DNA of 64,000 nt from Verrucomicrobiota bacterium (GTDB lineage Bacteria; Verrucomicrobiota; Verrucomicrobiia; Opitutales; UBA953). A program made the position numbers and the translations under genes. This document shows positions 17,073 through 25,032 of this stretch, piece after piece (position 1 is the stretch's first letter; each line of letters starts with the position of its first letter). Under the pieces are notes generated by a model that searched no databases, was not told the DNA's origin, and worked only from the letters and a program-made list of their open reading frames with translations. The stretch spans positions 27,628 to 91,627 of the forward strand of contig JAURLX010000018.1 in assembly GCA_030830965.1 (NCBI GenBank), given 5' to 3'.

Positions 17073-18347
17073 GACCGGCATCGCCTTGTTGCCGATCATC
17101 ATCGGACGGCCGCTCGGCGTCATGATCTCCGTGCCGACCGGGAGTCCGGCGGCATGGGCCACGGTCGCATGGAAAGACCCGACAGTGACCGGGTCCCTGT
17201 CCACCCCATGGCCCTTGGCATCGCTGGCCCCGTGGACGAAACCGCGCTTCACGCCGGCGCCGGCCAGGACGGTGGAGAAGACCAGCGGGTGATGGCCTCG
17301 GCCGCCGCCCTCGAAGCTGGGTTTACGGCCGAACTCGGTGGTGACGGCGACCAGGGTCGTGTCCAGCATGCCCTTGGATTCGAGATCCTCGATCAGGGCG
17401 GCGAAGGCGGCGTCGAACTCGGCCCCCACGTCCTCCATCTTGTCCTCGAGCGTGGCGTGCATGTCCCAACCGCCGCTGCGGACCTCGACGAAGCGCACGC
17501 CGTGTTCCACGAGCCTGCGGGCCAGCAGGCACCCCTGCGCGAACTTGTCGGCCCCGTACTTGGCGCGCACGGCCTTGGGCTCGGCGCTGATGTCGAAGGC
17601 CTTGAGGTCACGGCTGCGCATCAGCTCGAAGGTCGAGGCGTAGAAATCGTTGTAGGCCTGGACGTTGGTGTCCGCGACAGTCGCGCCGAACCCGCGGTCC
17701 AGCTCGGCCAGGAGACTGGCGCGCTTCTCCTGCGCCCCGGTGGCCCCGACTCCGGACGTGTTGGGCAAGCCGGCCGAAGGGTCCAGGATCGGCAGCGGCG
17801 CATGGGAGGCGGAGAACCATCCGTTGCCCTGGTTGGACGGGCGGTTGACGCAGACGCTGGCGGGCAGGGTCTGGCTGCTGCGGCCGAGGAAGTGCTGAGC
17901 CCAGGCGCCAAAATTGGGGTGCTGGATGACGCCGCGCTGCTCGAAGCCCGTACGCATCAGGTACTGGGCGGAAGCGTGGACGCCCACCTTGGCCGTCATG
18001 GAGCGGATGACGCAGATCTTGTCCGAGATCTTCGCGGTGTTGGGCAGGAAGGAGGTGACCTGGAACCCGGCCTTGGTGGATACGGCGGAACCAGGGCCCT
18101 TCGAGGCCCCGACCTTGGGGTCGAATGTGTCGATGTGCGACATCCCGCCCGAAAGCTCGAGGAAGATGACGTTCTTGGCTTTTCCGAAGCCCGGGAGATT
18201 GGCCGTGGGCGCCTTGACGGCGGTCTCGGCCGCGCCCCCCAGGGCGGGCAGGACGGTGAGGCCGAAGGCCATCGTCGCCGCCTTCTCGAGGAAGGCGCGG
18301 CGATCTTCGACGTTACGGAGACGGTCGGCGAATTCGTGGAGGCTCAT
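17055..18347 (-). CDS. DUF1501 protein (short form)
   Basis: A 430-residue DUF1501 protein, shorter and more diverged than the other copies. The N-terminus has RRAFLEKAATMAFGLTVLP, resembling a Tat signal with an RRAF core (residues 16-19), placed after a short leader. Motifs are KNVIFLELSGGMSHIDTFDPK, MRTGFEQRG, LARRLVEHGVRFVEV, TTEFGRKP and GRGHHPLVFSTVLAGAG. It belongs to the subgroup whose catalytic-like core is kept but whose C-terminus ends earlier. Its ATG overlaps the stop of the DUF1549/DUF1553 gene by one base (TGATG), the same coupling seen in the other pairs. It overlaps the convergent MenH-like gene by 18 bases. Confidence 0.9.
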   Translation of the reverse strand: MSLHEFADRLRNVEDRRAFLEKAATMAFGLTVLPALGGAAETAVKAPTANLPGFGKAKNVIFLELSGGMSHIDTFDPKVGASKGPGSAVSTKAGFQVTSFLPNTAKISDKICVIRSMTAKVGVHASAQYLMRTGFEQRGVIQHPNFGAWAQHFLGRSSQTLPASVCVNRPSNQGNGWFSASHAPLPILDPSAGLPNTSGVGATGAQEKRASLLAELDRGFGATVADTNVQAYNDFYASTFELMRSRDLKAFDISAEPKAVRAKYGADKFAQGCLLARRLVEHGVRFVEVRSGGWDMHATLEDKMEDVGAEFDAAFAALIEDLESKGMLDTTLVAVTTEFGRKPSFEGGGRGHHPLVFSTVLAGAGVKRGFVHGASDAKGHGVDRDPVTVGSFHATVAHAAGLPVGTEIMTPSGRPMMIGNKAMPVSAVLA

Positions 18348-20476
18348 CAGCGTATGAAAAGGAACTCGCGGGTGTTGGCCAGGGTCCAGGCCAGGTCGGT
18401 CAGGGCAAGGCCCTCGCCGAGGGCCTTCTGGGCGGCGGTGGCCTCGGCCGGCGTGGGGTTGCGAGCAAGGAAGGAGAGGTAGAGGGAGCGCACCTGCGCG
18501 GCGGGCCCGGATTCCTTCGTGGCGTTCAGCACCGCATGGCTCTTGGCGTCGGTCAGGAGCCGTGCCACGGGCCCGTTCATGAGCTGCAGGACCTGCGGCA
18601 CGCTGCCGTCCACGGTGGAGGAGTTGGAGAGCATCCGGTCGCCCTGGCCGAAGACCCGGAGGAAATGCGTCTCCGCGGCCGGCTGCGGAAGCTCGCTGGC
18701 GCGCGCCAGGAGGAGCCCCTGCCGGGTCTGGGGCTTCTCGCCTTCGTAGCCGGTGCTGAGCCCGGCCTCGCTGCCGCCACCGCTCTTCTTGGCCGTGGCC
18801 TTGCCTTTCATGCCTCGCATCTGGTCGGCGGCCTGGCGGACCAGCGCGACCGTGACCTTGCCTTCCGGCAGGGTGAGCGGCTTGAGGTTATCGCCGCGAC
18901 GCAGGAGGATGTTGTCGGCGGACGGGCCGACGGCGGCCACGACCACGCTGTCCCATACCTGCTCCGCGGTGAGCCGCCGCACGATCGGGCCGTTGAAGAG
19001 ATAGGGCCCCTTGGAGAGGTCCGGCATGGGCGAGGCGGCGCTCTGGTAGGTGCGTGAATTGAACACCACCCGCTGGAACTCACGCAGGTCGAACCGAGCG
19101 GCCCGCATGACCTGGGTGAGGTGGGCAAGTAGCTGGGGGTTGCTGGCCGCAGACATGTCGTCGATGTCGTCCACGGGCTCCTTGACCGCCATGCCGAAGA
19201 CCTTCCTCCACACCCGGTTGGCGATGTTGGTCGCGAAACGGGGGTTGTCAGGGCTGGTCAGCCAGCGGGCGAACTGGTCGCGGAGCTGCGCGGGCGACTT
19301 GGTGTCGACGGCGTAGGACTGCCGGCGCGCGTCACCCTCGTCCCAGTGGATGAGGGAGGGCTTGACGGACTCCCCGGGCTTAGCGTCCTCGTACTTGTAG
19401 TCCTTCGGAAAAGTCAGCCGGTTCCGGTCGGTATCGGCCAGGCGGAGGGCGTTCATCTCGCCGATCAGGCGCACGAAGTTCTTGTTCAGCCCGGAGTCCG
19501 CGCGGGAGAGCTTGCGGATCTCCCCGAGCATGGACTCGTTCTTCATGTCGGTGGCCCCGAGGAAGGCCGCCATCTCGTAGAACTGCCGCTGCGACCAGTC
19601 GGCAAGAGGGTGGTCATGGCACTGCGCACAGGACATGTTGGACCCCAGGAAGGTCGTGATGAGGTTGGAGACCCCGTCCAAGGGCATGTCGGCGTCGAAG
19701 AGCAGGAAACCGGCCGCACCCGTGTCGAGCATCCGTCCGTCCGCGGTGATCATCTCCTTGACCATCACGTCCCAGGTGGCGTTGGCCCCGATGCGGGCCT
19801 TCAGCCAGTCTTCGAAGGTGAAGGCGGGCAGGCGCTTGCCCAGGATGTCCTTCGCCCGCAGGAGGTCCGCCATCCAGTTGTACATCTGGAGCGAATAGCC
19901 GGGGGACTGGAGCAGCCGATCGATCAGTCGCTCCCGACGGTCGGCGGACGCGTCCGCAAGGAAGGCCGAGGCCTCCTCCGCGGTCGGCGTGCGCCCGATC
20001 GCGTCGACATAGATCCGCTTGAGGAACTCCTCGTCGGTCGCGGGTCGGTTGGGCTTCTGGCCGTCGGCGAGAAGGCGCGCCTCGACCACCCGGTCGATGT
20101 CGGCCGCGGCGGCCGACACGACGGCGCGGGAGAAGCCGCCCTTCTGCTGGCCGGCGCAGGCCTTGGCGAACTCACGGTCCTCAGGGGTGAGAATGGCGAG
20201 GCTGAAGCGGTAGTTGCGGGAATCCCGGGTCTGCAGGGAGATGATGTCTCCCGACAATCCGCAGAACATGGCCTCGACCTTCCGACCCTGCTCATCGGTC
20301 CAGACGTGCCAGATCTGAGGCCGATCCTCGAGCGGACGCACGGGGGTGGTGACGACGGGCTGCACCTTGACGGGGGCGGCCGCGGCCTTGGTGGCCTTCT
20401 TCTTGGGCGCGGCAGGCAGGACAGCTGCCGACAAGACCACGGTAAGAACGCTCAGTACCAGTGCCCGGGGTGTCAT
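18347..20476 (-). CDS. DUF1549-DUF1553 protein with SHD1-like N-terminus in place of cytochrome
   Basis: A 709-residue exported protein with a signal peptide (MTPRALVLSVLTVVLSAAVLPAA) and a Lys/Ala/Pro linker. Next is an SHD1-like (SLA1 homology) beta module, WTDEQGRKVEAMFCGLSGD through LTPEDREFA. The PSCyt1 heme domain found in the related genes is absent. DUF1549 follows (FLKRIYVDAIGRTPTAEEA, CAQCHDHPLADWSQRQFYE), then DUF1553 (NRVWRKVFGMAV, SNPQLLAHLTQVM, SSTVDGSVPQVLQLMNGP). The CAQCH in DUF1549 is the only CxxCH. SHD1-like modules are common in verrucomicrobial exported proteins. The function is unknown. ATG 20476 is used; the extra twelve upstream residues look non-signal-like. It is translationally coupled to the following DUF1501 gene. 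Confidence 0.9.
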   Translation of the reverse strand: MTPRALVLSVLTVVLSAAVLPAAPKKKATKAAAAPVKVQPVVTTPVRPLEDRPQIWHVWTDEQGRKVEAMFCGLSGDIISLQTRDSRNYRFSLAILTPEDREFAKACAGQQKGGFSRAVVSAAAADIDRVVEARLLADGQKPNRPATDEEFLKRIYVDAIGRTPTAEEASAFLADASADRRERLIDRLLQSPGYSLQMYNWMADLLRAKDILGKRLPAFTFEDWLKARIGANATWDVMVKEMITADGRMLDTGAAGFLLFDADMPLDGVSNLITTFLGSNMSCAQCHDHPLADWSQRQFYEMAAFLGATDMKNESMLGEIRKLSRADSGLNKNFVRLIGEMNALRLADTDRNRLTFPKDYKYEDAKPGESVKPSLIHWDEGDARRQSYAVDTKSPAQLRDQFARWLTSPDNPRFATNIANRVWRKVFGMAVKEPVDDIDDMSAASNPQLLAHLTQVMRAARFDLREFQRVVFNSRTYQSAASPMPDLSKGPYLFNGPIVRRLTAEQVWDSVVVAAVGPSADNILLRRGDNLKPLTLPEGKVTVALVRQAADQMRGMKGKATAKKSGGGSEAGLSTGYEGEKPQTRQGLLLARASELPQPAAETHFLRVFGQGDRMLSNSSTVDGSVPQVLQLMNGPVARLLTDAKSHAVLNATKESGPAAQVRSLYLSFLARNPTPAEATAAQKALGEGLALTDLAWTLANTREFLFIR

Positions 20477-20574
20477 GTATGTATAACACCATAGAAGAGG
20501 GGGTGGTTGCACTTGGAAAATGCCCCCCCTGCTTGCATCCCTCCCCCTCTCCTGTCAGAACGAAAGCCCCTCTC
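20477..20574. promoter_or_regulatory. Divergent upstream region of DUF1549 gene and Hsp70-like gene
   Basis: These 98 bases must serve both genes. An AT-rich patch (TGTATGTATAAC, about 20477-20487) could supply a -10 element for either direction, followed by a G-run and then pyrimidine-rich sequence with C-runs. No clear -35 hexamer is placed correctly. No strong Shine-Dalgarno precedes the ATG at 20575. Confidence 0.4.
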
Positions 20575-22956
20575 ATGAACCCGCTTGCCAACCTGCGCCC
20601 GCCAGGCGTGGCCCTCAAAGCGGGCCAAAAGGCCTTCCGCGCCCTCGGAATCGACCTCGGGACGACCAACTCCACCCTCGCCCAGGTCCGCTGGTCACCC
20701 CTGAGCCCGGACGAAGTCGACCCCGCCGAGTGCGTCGAAATCGTCCAGCCCACCCTCTCAGGCGACCACACGTCCGTCCTGGTGCCCTCAGTCGTGGCTC
20801 GGCTGCAGGACCGGGAGCTGATCGGCGAGGGCGCCCGGCGCACCCTCACGCGGGCCGTCGAACTGGGACTTCGTCCCAACGCGAACTACCTCGCGGAAGT
20901 GAAGAACGAGATCGGCACCGGCCGGATCTACCCGCAGGCCCCCGATGACGCCCGCTCACCCGCCGAGGTCTCCGCGAAGGTGCTCAGGTTCATCCGCGCG
21001 CAGGCCCGGGGCGCCGTGGCGCGCACGGTGGTGTCGGTGCCCGCCTCTTTCCAGATCGGCCAGCGCAACGACACCCTCCTGGCCGCCGAGATGGCGGGCC
21101 TCAAGCTCGGCCCGGGCGACCTGATCGACGAGCCCATCGCCGCCTTCATCGACTTCCTCGCCCGCCAGGGCCCCGCCGTCCTGGACGGCGTGGAGGACGA
21201 GACCGAGGCGCTCATCATCGATTTCGGAGGCGGCACCTGCGACGTCGCGCTGTTCACGCTCGGCCGGCAGAAGGACGGCGGCCTGAAGGTCAGCCCCCGG
21301 GCGGTCTCACGCTACCACCGGCTGGGAGGAGCCGACATCGACCGCGCGATCGTGCACGGCCTGCTCATCCCGCAGCTCGCCGTCCAGAACGGGCTACAGG
21401 CCGAGGACTGGGAGTACGAGGTGCGCAAGGAGCAGCTGGAGCCCCAGCTCCTCGCGACGGCCGAGCAGCTGAAGGTGGGGATGTGCGAGCACCTCAACCA
21501 TCGGCTGGCGCTCGGTGAGAAGCTCGACGAGGCCCTGCCCGAAGCCGTGCGGGCCTACCCCGGCATCCAGACGATGCTGCTCGAGGACGGGCGGCGCCTC
21601 CGCTTCTCACAACCCACCATGACGGGCGAGGAGTTCGCGGCGGTGATGGAGCCCTTCCTCGACACGGAGCATTTCCAGACGCGGGAGGACGAGTACACGC
21701 TCTCCTGCTCGATCTTCGCGCCGATCGAGGACGCGCTCGAACGTGCGGGGCTACGGCCCGGCCAGATCGGGTTCCTCCTCGCGGTCGGCGGGAGCTCGTT
21801 GAACCCGATGGTGATTGAAGCGCTCCGGGAGAAGTTCGGCGAGTTCCTCGTGCATCGCTTCGAGAGCGCGATGGATATGCAGGTCGCCGTCGCGCGCGGC
21901 GCCGCCTACCACGCGCTGCTGCTGGAGCTCTACGGACGGGGCCTGTTTACGCCCGTCGCCAGCGACCGTCTCTGCATCCAGACCGACGGCGGACCGCACA
22001 CGCTGATCGAGAAGGGGCAAGCGCTGCCGCACAAGGGACGCTATGTCTCCGGAAGGGGACGTCGACTCGTCGCGCAGGGAGGCCCGGTGCGGATATCCTT
22101 CATCGCCGGCCAGGGACTCTCGGCGCGGCCGGTCTTCACGGGCCTGACGGAGGACGTCGAGGCTGGCACCCCGCTGACGCTTGAATACGAGCTCGACGCC
22201 AATCAGGGCTTCACCTTCCGGGTGACACCCGGCGACGACCGGCCCTTCGAGGGAAGGGTCGAATCGCCGCTCCACAACGTGGTCAATCCCGGCAGGGACC
22301 GCGAGGCGATCCTCGAGATCGAACGGGACGTACGCGCCGGACTGGTCCCCCGAGACCGCCTCCCCGTCACGCTGATCGAACTCGCCCTGCTGCACGGCAA
22401 GGTCGGCATGCATGACAAGGCCGTCCATCTGCTGCGCAGGGTGGTCCGGCAGTGTCCGGAGATGCGCGCCAACGCCCTCTGCCACCTCGCCGCGGCCTTC
22501 GGCCGCAAGGGCGACGCCGAGAGACAGGAGCGCACGTTCCTCGAGGCGATGATGGCGGGCAGCCCCATCGCGATGTTCAACCTGGCCGCGCTCTACTCGC
22601 GCAAAGGGCGCTGGCACGAGGCGATCGAGCTCTGCCGACGCTACGAGGCGGAGGAACCGAACGCCAACGCGACGGTGCTGCTGGCACGCTGCCTGAAGGC
22701 GGTCGGGGAGACCGAGGAGGCCGACGCCGCGCTGGCCGACGCTTTCCACCGATACGGGAGGGACCTCTCGGCCCTGGACGACGTGAGCTTCTCGTGGTTC
22801 CAGACCGCGGCGGCGATGTCGGAGGAGCCGGTGCGCATGCGTCAGGCCGAAGCCGAGAAGATGCGCCGGATCCGGGCGGGACTCGGGGTCCGGCCCGACA
22901 CGCGCGGGCTGCCGCCCAGACTGCTACCCGACCCACAGGAGGACCGTAAGGGTTGA
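20575..22956 (+). CDS. Hsp70-like protein with C-terminal TPR repeats
   Basis: A 793-residue Hsp70-family ATPase. The nucleotide-binding domain is intact in outline: phosphate-1 GIDLGTTNS at 25-33, DEPIAAFIDF (connect region), phosphate-2 IIDFGGGTCDVALF around 214-227, and adenosine motif AVGGSSLNP at 403-411. A beta-rich segment (about 460-600) takes the place of the substrate-binding domain. The C-terminus (about 610-760) has TPR-like helical pairs (ALCHLAAAFGRKGDAE, AMFNLAALYSRKGRWHEAIEL, ATVLLARCLKAVGETEEAD) instead of the usual helical lid. It is therefore not DnaK or HscA; no DnaJ or GrpE lies nearby. Its stop overlaps the TTG start of a helicase gene, so the products probably work together. 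The role is unknown. Confidence 0.9.
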   Translation: MNPLANLRPPGVALKAGQKAFRALGIDLGTTNSTLAQVRWSPLSPDEVDPAECVEIVQPTLSGDHTSVLVPSVVARLQDRELIGEGARRTLTRAVELGLRPNANYLAEVKNEIGTGRIYPQAPDDARSPAEVSAKVLRFIRAQARGAVARTVVSVPASFQIGQRNDTLLAAEMAGLKLGPGDLIDEPIAAFIDFLARQGPAVLDGVEDETEALIIDFGGGTCDVALFTLGRQKDGGLKVSPRAVSRYHRLGGADIDRAIVHGLLIPQLAVQNGLQAEDWEYEVRKEQLEPQLLATAEQLKVGMCEHLNHRLALGEKLDEALPEAVRAYPGIQTMLLEDGRRLRFSQPTMTGEEFAAVMEPFLDTEHFQTREDEYTLSCSIFAPIEDALERAGLRPGQIGFLLAVGGSSLNPMVIEALREKFGEFLVHRFESAMDMQVAVARGAAYHALLLELYGRGLFTPVASDRLCIQTDGGPHTLIEKGQALPHKGRYVSGRGRRLVAQGGPVRISFIAGQGLSARPVFTGLTEDVEAGTPLTLEYELDANQGFTFRVTPGDDRPFEGRVESPLHNVVNPGRDREAILEIERDVRAGLVPRDRLPVTLIELALLHGKVGMHDKAVHLLRRVVRQCPEMRANALCHLAAAFGRKGDAERQERTFLEAMMAGSPIAMFNLAALYSRKGRWHEAIELCRRYEAEEPNANATVLLARCLKAVGETEEADAALADAFHRYGRDLSALDDVSFSWFQTAAAMSEEPVRMRQAEAEKMRRIRAGLGVRPDTRGLPPRLLPDPQEDRKG
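22937..22942 (+). promoter_or_regulatory. Strong Shine-Dalgarno deciding the TTG start of the helicase
   Basis: AGGAGG at 22937-22942 lies ten bases before TTG 22953, inside the end of the Hsp70-like gene. It is one of the few strong ribosome-binding sites in the window. It supports the TTG start and the four-base TTGA overlap with the upstream stop. Confidence 0.75.
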
Positions 22957-24167
22957 TCTGGCTCACTCCAGCCGACCGGCTCACGGCCGTCCAGTCGGCG
23001 GCCGTGCGCGCCCCGACGGCCGCCCCGCTGGTGCTGCGAGGCGGGCCGGGCTCGGGCAAGACGGTGGTGATACTGCACCGCGCCCGACATCTCACGGACG
23101 CCCCGGGCGCGGGCCCCGTCAAGGTGCTGGTGTACACCAACGTCCTACGCGACTTCATCCGCTCGGCGGTCGAGGATCTGCGGCTCGACGCGGGTTCGGT
23201 GCTGACTTTCGACCACTGGTGCCGACTGGAGCACGAACGTCTCATCGGCGATCCGCCGCTCGACGCCAAGGGCTTCCCCGATTTCCTGAGAATACGCGGA
23301 GACCTGCTCCGCCGCATGCGTCGCGCCCGCGCGGAGCCGGCGCTGGAGGCGGTGCTGGTCGACGAGGGCCAGGACCTCGACGCCGATTGCTACGCGCTGC
23401 TTCAACTGGCCGCACGGCACGTAACGGTGGCCTTCGACTCTAGGCAGGCGATCTACCGTGACGCGGGGTCCGATGACATCCCGGCGACGCTCGGAGGCCG
23501 GGCCGCCCAGATCGACCTCACTTCGACCTACCGGGCGTGTCCTTTCGTGGTCGACCTTGCCTGCGGCTTCATTGAGGACCCGACGCAGCGGGAGGTCTTC
23601 CGCAGCCAGGCCGCCACCGTGCAGGAGGAGAGGCAGACGCCCCTACTCTACCGAGCTGCCGACGAAGACGATGAACGTAGGCGCCTGGTGGAGGTGCTGC
23701 GCGAGCGGCTTCACCGCAACGAAAGAGTGGCCATCCTCTTCCCGACGCTGCGACAGGTGAAGGACTACGCGGCGTTCCTCCGCACGGAAGGCATCCTGGC
23801 ATCACGCCAGCCCGAGACCGACCGCCAGGGGCGCAGGCCATCGATGGATTTCGAAGGCGGCCGGCCGGCCGTGCTCACTTTCCATAGCGCCAAAGGGCTG
23901 ACCTTCGACAGCGTGCTCATCCCCGGCCTGTCGACCAGCGCGCTCAGGGCCGCCCGGGATGCCGCGGGACGCATGCTCTTCGTGGCCGTCACACGGGCGA
24001 CGCGCTGGGTCTACATGAGCGGACCTTCCGGCAGAATCGACGGGAGGGTCGACGCCGCCTTCGCCGCCTTGGTCGCTCGCCGCCGCGGCACGGTGCAATC
24101 CCGCGCCGACGCGCCCCCGACGCCAGGTCAGGGCGCCCGCCGCCGCGACGACCTCACCGACATCTGA
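22953..24167 (+). CDS. Compact superfamily 1 (UvrD/PcrA-like) helicase or NTPase
   Basis: A 404-residue SF1-type protein, far shorter than UvrD, PcrA or Rep (about 670-750). Motifs are complete: Q-motif region LTAVQSAAV (Gln14), Walker A GGPGSGKT (30-37), motif II VDEGQD (136-141; the usual DEQD has a Gly inserted), motif III FDSRQAIYR (about 161-169), motif IV region STYRACPFVV, motif V TFHSAKGLTFDSV (309-321) and motif VI VAVTRATR (344-351). The large 1B and 2B insertions are essentially missing. It may be a minimal DNA/RNA translocase or a nucleotide switch. TTG 22953 overlaps the Hsp70-like stop, and a Shine-Dalgarno precedes it. The C-terminal 50 residues are basic and low in complexity. 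Confidence 0.9.
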   Translation: MIWLTPADRLTAVQSAAVRAPTAAPLVLRGGPGSGKTVVILHRARHLTDAPGAGPVKVLVYTNVLRDFIRSAVEDLRLDAGSVLTFDHWCRLEHERLIGDPPLDAKGFPDFLRIRGDLLRRMRRARAEPALEAVLVDEGQDLDADCYALLQLAARHVTVAFDSRQAIYRDAGSDDIPATLGGRAAQIDLTSTYRACPFVVDLACGFIEDPTQREVFRSQAATVQEERQTPLLYRAADEDDERRRLVEVLRERLHRNERVAILFPTLRQVKDYAAFLRTEGILASRQPETDRQGRRPSMDFEGGRPAVLTFHSAKGLTFDSVLIPGLSTSALRAARDAAGRMLFVAVTRATRWVYMSGPSGRIDGRVDAAFAALVARRRGTVQSRADAPPTPGQGARRRDDLTDI

Positions 24168-24869
24168 TCAGGCCCCGAGGAGCGCGGCGAGGGCGCAGTG
24201 CAGCCAGAACCACGCGGCCGGCAGCAGCGAGAGCAACGCGGTGACGCAGCCGGAAACGATCATCCCCGGGACGCCCAGCAGGAGCACGCGGCCGAAGCCG
24301 GGGCGGTGGGCCTCGCAGAGCGTCACGGCGAGGTGCACGGTCACGGCGATGCGAATCAGCGGAAGGCCGGAGAACAGTAGGACGAACTTCACGGCGAGCC
24401 CCCAGTCCAGGGCGATGACGACCAACACGAAGGCGATGCTCAGTGCTTCGGCGACCAGCCGGTTGAAGGCGAAGACGCGGAAGGTCTCGCGCCAGCCGCC
24501 GGCAGCTCCACCGGTGACGCTGAGCGCGGCCTGGGTGAACAAGGCGCCGAGCAGGGTCATGGCCAAGGGGACGATGACTCCGAACAGGAGGCCCCATCCC
24601 GACGTGAAGACCCTGGCCATGTCGGTCTGCGGGCGCACGAACTTGTCGGTGAAGAATGCGGCGAGTTTCGAGGCCGGGGCGTTCAGCTCCTGCGGCGCGA
24701 GCTCCGTCAATCGTCGCTCCATCTCCTGCAGCCCGCGTCCGGCCGCCTCGGCCACAGGGTCGTTCGACTGCCAGAGGTAGAGGCCCGCGACGAGCACCGA
24801 ACCCAGGGCGGCCCAGGTGACTAGCCAGGCCCAGGCGGACCTGGCTGACGGATCGTGGGTCGTACTCAT
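24168..24869 (-). CDS. Polytopic membrane protein (YIP1-like, uncertain)
   Basis: A 233-residue integral membrane protein. A hydrophobic segment near residues 14-34 (AWAWLVTWAALGSVLVAGLYLW) is followed by a charged extracytoplasmic-looking stretch. Four or five further helices follow: WGLLFGVIVPLAMTLLG, LSIAFVLVVIALDWG, FVLLFSGLPLIRIAVTV and two C-terminal ones. The pattern resembles YIP1-type proteins, but I see no decisive motif. ATG 24869 (MSTTHDPS) is chosen over an upstream frame extension. Its stop and that of the convergent helicase gene are directly adjacent. Whether it belongs with the Hsp70/helicase pair is unknown; it is transcribed in the opposite direction. Confidence 0.7.
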   Translation of the reverse strand: MSTTHDPSARSAWAWLVTWAALGSVLVAGLYLWQSNDPVAEAAGRGLQEMERRLTELAPQELNAPASKLAAFFTDKFVRPQTDMARVFTSGWGLLFGVIVPLAMTLLGALFTQAALSVTGGAAGGWRETFRVFAFNRLVAEALSIAFVLVVIALDWGLAVKFVLLFSGLPLIRIAVTVHLAVTLCEAHRPGFGRVLLLGVPGMIVSGCVTALLSLLPAAWFWLHCALAALLGA

Positions 24870-25032
24870 GGGGCTCTGGCGCAGGGCCGTGCGGAAGGGG
24901 TGTGCGTCCAAGCCACCCTTGAAGCAAGCCGAAGGATGCCAGGGTTGGCGGGTATATGCTCAATCTCGGCGGAAAAGGAGCCCGCTGGTCACTTGCGATG
25001 AACGAAGGACGGGCCAACATTCGCGACGCCCC
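24870..25032. promoter_or_regulatory. Divergent upstream region of membrane protein and PVC heme protein
   Basis: This 163-base region carries the promoters of both flanking genes. A TATATG at about 24952-24957 is the best -10-like hexamer for the plus-strand gene, but no paired -35 is convincing. A 12-codon ORF (ATG 24998 to TGA 25034-25036) ends across the ATGATG of the downstream gene and could be a leader peptide or chance. Confidence 0.4.
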
